A stretch of 27,390 bases of DNA, from positions 1-27,390 of the forward strand of contig NEEC01000421.1 in NCBI GenBank assembly GCA_002189035.1. The letters run 5' to 3'. This DNA is from Utricularia gibba (Eukaryota > Streptophyta > Magnoliopsida > Lamiales > Lentibulariaceae). This document shows, piece by piece, positions 24,717 to 27,390 of the stretch (its first letter is position 1; each line of letters opens with the position of its first letter). Under the pieces are notes generated by a model. That model was not told the DNA's origin. It was given only the letters and a program-made list of their open reading frames with translations, and did not search any database. The translations under genes and the position numbers were made by a program.

Positions 24717-27123
24717 TGGTGGCCACTTCGTTGCACATCTGAAGGCTAATATAAGGCAATCTTTCGAGCATTTGTGCAGCCTCGGACGAACAAGTTCTCA
24801 ACACGAAAGAAGACCGGCTCGGAACGAGCTTCGAAACGGTATGATATGTGCAACATGACTCATCACCGTTCGCAAGATATCCACTCGATACCGAAGAGTG
24901 CACGAGGCCACCATGAGGTTGGCTAGGGACACACCCCATCTTAAATGATCATCTCGAAATCCAAAATTTCACATCGTCCCATGAAATACATATGTCTTGC
25001 ATGTCAAAAATCACATTCGCATCGAGTCAGGTGTCCCGAGTCACATTTTCGCGAATGTGGTGGCCACTTCGTTGCACATCTGAAGGCTAATATAAGGCAA
25101 TCTTTCGAGCATTTGTGCCTCCTCGGACGAACAAGTTCTCAACACGAAAGAAGACCGGCTCGGAACGAGCTTCGAAACGGTATGATATGTGCAACATGAC
25201 TCATCACCGTTCGCAAGATATCCACTCGATACCGAAGAGTGCACGAGGCCACCATGAGGTGTGGCTAGGGACACACCCTTAAATGATCATCTCGAAATCC
25301 AAAATTTCACATCGTCCCATGAAATACATACGTCTTGCATGTCAAAAATCACATTCGCATCGAGTCAGGTGTCCCGAGTCACATTTTCGCGAATGTGGTG
25401 GCCACTTCGTTGCACATCTGAAGGCTAATATAAGGCAATCTTTCGAGCATTTGTGCAGCTCGGACGAACAAGTTCTCAACACGAAAGAAGAGCTCGGAAC
25501 GAGCTTCGAAACGGTATGATATGTGCAACATGACTCATCACCGTTCGCAAGATATCCACTCGATACCGAAGAGTGCACGAGGCCACCATGAGGTGTGGCT
25601 AGGACACACCCCATCTTAAATGATCATCTCGAAATCCAAAATTTCACATCGTCCCATGAAATACATACGTCTTGCATGTCAAAAATCACATTCGCATCGA
25701 GTCAGGTGTCCCGAGTCACATTTTCGCGAATGTGGTGGCCACTTCGTTGCACATCTGAAGGCTAATATAAGGCAATCTTTCGAGCATTTGTGCAGCCTCG
25801 GACGAACAAGTTCTCAACACGAAAGAAGACCGGCTCGGAACGAGCTTCGAAACGGTATGATATGTGCAACATGACTCATCACCGTTTGCAAGATATCCAC
25901 TCGATACCGAAGAGTGCACGAGGCCACCATGAGGTTGTGGCTAGGGACACACCCATGGCATCTTAAATGATCATCTCGAAATCCAAAATTTCACATCGTC
26001 CCATGAAATACATATGTCTTGCATGTCAAAAATCACATTCGCATCGAGTCAGGTGTCCCGAGTCACATTTTCGCGAACGTGGTGGCCACTTCGTTGCACA
26101 TCTGAAGGCTAATATAAGGCAATCTTTCGAGCATTTGTGCCTCCTCGGACGAACAAGTTCTCAACACGAAAGAAGACCGGCTCGGAACGAGCTTCGAAAC
26201 GGTATGATATGTGCAACATGACTCATCACCGTTCGCAAGATATCCACTCGATACCGAAGAGTGCACGAGGCCACCATGAGGTGTGGCTAGGACACACCCT
26301 TAAATGATCATCTCGAAATCCAAAATTTCACATCGTCCATGAAATACATATGTCTTGCATGTCAAAAATCACATTCGCATCGAGTCAGGTGTCCCGAGTC
26401 ACATTTTCGCGAATGTGGTGGCCACTTCGTTGCACATCTGAAGGCTAATATAAGGCAATCTTTCGAGCATTTGTGCAGCCTCGGACGAACAAGTTCTCAA
26501 CACGAAAGAAGGGCTCGGAACGAGCTTCGAAACGGTATGATATGTGCAACATGACTCATCACCGTTCGCAAGATATCCACTCGATACCGAAGAGTGCACG
26601 AGGCCACCATGAGGTTGTGGCTAGGGACACACCCCATCTTAAATGATCATCTCGAAATCCAAAATTTCACACGTCCCATGAAATACATACGTCTTGCATG
26701 TCAAAAATCACATTCGCATCGAGTCAGGTGTCCCGAGTCACATTTTCGCGAATGTGGTGGCCACTTCGTTGCACATCTGAAGGCTAATATAAGGCAATCT
26801 TTCGAGCATTTGTGCCTCCTCGGACGAACAAGTTCTCAACACGAAAGAAGACCGGCTCGGAACGAGCTTCGAAACGGTATGATATGTGCAACATGACTCA
26901 TCACCGTTCGCAAGATATCCACTCGATACCGAAGAGTGCACGAGGCCACCATGAGGTTGTGGCTAGGACACACCCTTAAATGATCATCTCGAAATCCAAA
27001 ATTTCACATCGTCCCATGAAATACATACGTCTTGCATGTCAAAAATCACATTCGCATCGAGTCAGGTGTCCCGAGTCACATTTTCGCGAACGTGGTGGCC
27101 ACTTCGTTGCACATCTGAAGGCT

Positions 27124-27390
27124 AATATAAGGCAATCTTTCGAGCATTTGTGCCTCGGACGAACAAGTTCTCAACAAAAGAAGAGGCTCGGAACGAGCTT
27201 CGAAACGGTATGATGTGCAACATGACTCATCACCGTTGCAAGATATCCACTCGATACCGAAGAGTGCACGAGGCCACCATGAGGTTGTGGCTAGGGACAC
27301 ACCCATGGCATCTTAAATGATCATCTCGAAATCAAAATTTCACATCGTCCATGAAATACATATGTCTTGCATGTCAAAAATCACATTCGC
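27124..27390 (+). repeat. Partial monomer at right edge (M80)
   Basis: The last copy is cut off by the window end at CACATTCGC. It has several small losses at once: CAACAAAAGAAGAGGCTCGG near 27171 (CG and CC missing) and GGTATGATGTGC near 27209 (AT missing). Its GTTGC allele near 27234 is the only one after about 16.7 kb. It also carries GAACG just before the anchor, so it resembles middle-domain copies more than its immediate neighbours. Confidence 0.95.

Larger units (their letters stand above)
24406..24747 (+). repeat. Representative satellite monomer (M72, 342 bp)
   Basis: This copy carries the common allele at most variable points, so it serves as a reference. Landmarks in order: TATAAGG 24408-24414; junction hotspot AGCC 24436-24439; GACCGG 24470-24475; hairpin 24475-24487; TTCGAA 24488-24493; TGACTCA 24514-24520; CCGTTCGC 24524-24531; GATATC 24534-24539; GTGCAC 24556-24561; variable spacer 24576-24601; ATGATCAT 24604-24611; TACGT with its CpG at 24652-24653; CGAGTCA at 24682 and again at 24696; TTCGCGAA 24707-24714; GAATG variable site at 24715; GTGGCCAC just after. 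By hand count it has 74 G and 88 C (47% GC) and 23 CpG, against about 19 expected from composition. The phase is arbitrary, since no natural monomer boundary is visible. Confidence 0.9.
16921..27123 (+). repeat. Right segment: GAATG-rich monomers with a likely six-monomer period
   Basis: In M50-M79 the GTTGC allele is absent and GAATG is found in most copies. From about 18.3 kb alleles recur every sixth monomer. The CTCC junction occurs in M62, M68 and M74; CCATGG spacers with TTTGC in M56, M62 and M68; the CCCTGGCATC spacer with GTCCATG in M54 and M60; TACGT in M57, M63, M69 and M75; TATGT in M59, M65, M71 and M77; CCCCATCTT in M66, M72 and M78. The M56-M62-M68-M74-M80 anchors are 2036, 2045, 2042 and 2035 bp apart. 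The period is imperfect: extra CTCC copies at M77 and M79 do not fit. Confidence 0.5.
1..27390 (+). repeat. Head-to-tail satellite array, ~340-bp monomer, ~81 copies
   Basis: Seen directly: the invariant string AATATAAGG recurs at 311, 651, 991, 1321, 1655, 1997, 2335, 2678, 3016, 3352, 3684, 4029, 4372, 4713, 5054, 5397, 5740, 6079, 6411, 6756, 7095, 7436, 7781, 8111, 8445, 8789, 9127, 9461, 9797, 10142, 10479, 10816, 11152, 11497, 11834, 12171, 12507, 12845, 13185, 13527, 13865, 14203, 14540, 14876, 15214, 15558, 15900, 16246, 16585, 16921, 17265, 17605, 17947, 18285, 18627, 18966, 19309, 19645, 19983, 20321, 20663, 21002, 21344, 21682, 22019, 22364, 22705, 23047, 23393, 23730, 24069, 24406, 24748, 25089, 25427, 25764, 26111, 26447, 26786 and 27124. 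I call these M1 to M80, and M0 is the partial copy at the start. Spacing is 330-347 bp, mean 339.4. Every copy has the same orientation, and copies differ mainly by 1-12 nt indels at a few fixed points. No unique sequence lies between them. I do not recognise the family. Arrays like this form constitutive heterochromatin in eukaryotes; the chromosomal location cannot be read from the sequence. Confidence 0.98.

Noticed and set aside
1-27390. Many 60-115 codon open frames on both strands, often overlapping antisense
   Set aside because: They repeat with the satellite period and end at fixed stops or shift at indels. Open frames on both strands reflect the few stop triplets in this repeated sequence, not coding selection.
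1-27390. CRISPR array
   Set aside because: Repeats are ~340 bp with no unique spacers, far longer than CRISPR repeats, and no cas genes are present.
1-27390. Embedded transposon or retroelement fragment
   Set aside because: I saw no interval between anchors longer than 347 bp, so nothing is inserted, and there are no LTR-like ends or transposase-like peptides.
1-27390. Identification as a known grass satellite such as the 340-bp Afa/pAs1 family
   Set aside because: The period is similar, but I could not recognise the family's characteristic sequence here, so length alone is not enough to name it.

Overview
The whole window is one uninterrupted tandem satellite array. A unit of about 340 bp is repeated head to tail, always in the same orientation, from the first base to the last. 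I located 80 copies of an invariant anchor (AATATAAGG) between 311 and 27124. Their spacing runs from 330 to 347 bp, with a mean of 339.4 bp, so the window holds about 80.7 monomers: a partial one at each end and 79 complete intervals between. No unique sequence, transposon, RNA gene, telomeric run or credible protein-coding gene interrupts it. This is the architecture of eukaryotic heterochromatin (centromeric, pericentromeric, subtelomeric or knob). A plant is my best guess, because of the 340-bp dinucleosome-sized unit and because the common substitutions are CpG/TpG transitions, but I do not recognise the family and the organism stays open.

Every monomer is built the same way. A nearly invariant core of about 59 bp (GTGGCCAC to GTGC, holding a degenerate CENP-B-box-like motif and a TATA-like element) is followed by a short indel hotspot, a small hairpin (GCTCG-GAA-CGAGC) next to TTCGAA, a TGACTCA site, a CpG-variable site (CCGTTCGC), GATATC and GTGCAC. 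Then comes the main length-variable spacer around CCATGG, followed by ATGATCAT, a second CpG-variable site (TACGT/TATGT), two direct CGAGTCA copies, TTCGCGAA, and a third CpG-variable site (GAACG/GAATG).

Monomers are not random mixtures of variants along the window. From 1 to about 7.7 kb they are heterogeneous, with many private variants. From about 7.8 to 16.9 kb a GTTGC allele dominates. From about 16.9 to 27.1 kb that allele is absent, GAATG dominates, and a six-monomer higher-order period of about 2.04 kb appears to emerge. Local duplication by unequal exchange or conversion is the simplest explanation. The many short open frames on both strands are by-products of the repeat and are not annotated as genes. 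I found no novel gene system; the interest lies in the satellite itself, its variant domains and its conserved core. Allele counts and positions come from reading by eye and may be off by a copy or two.
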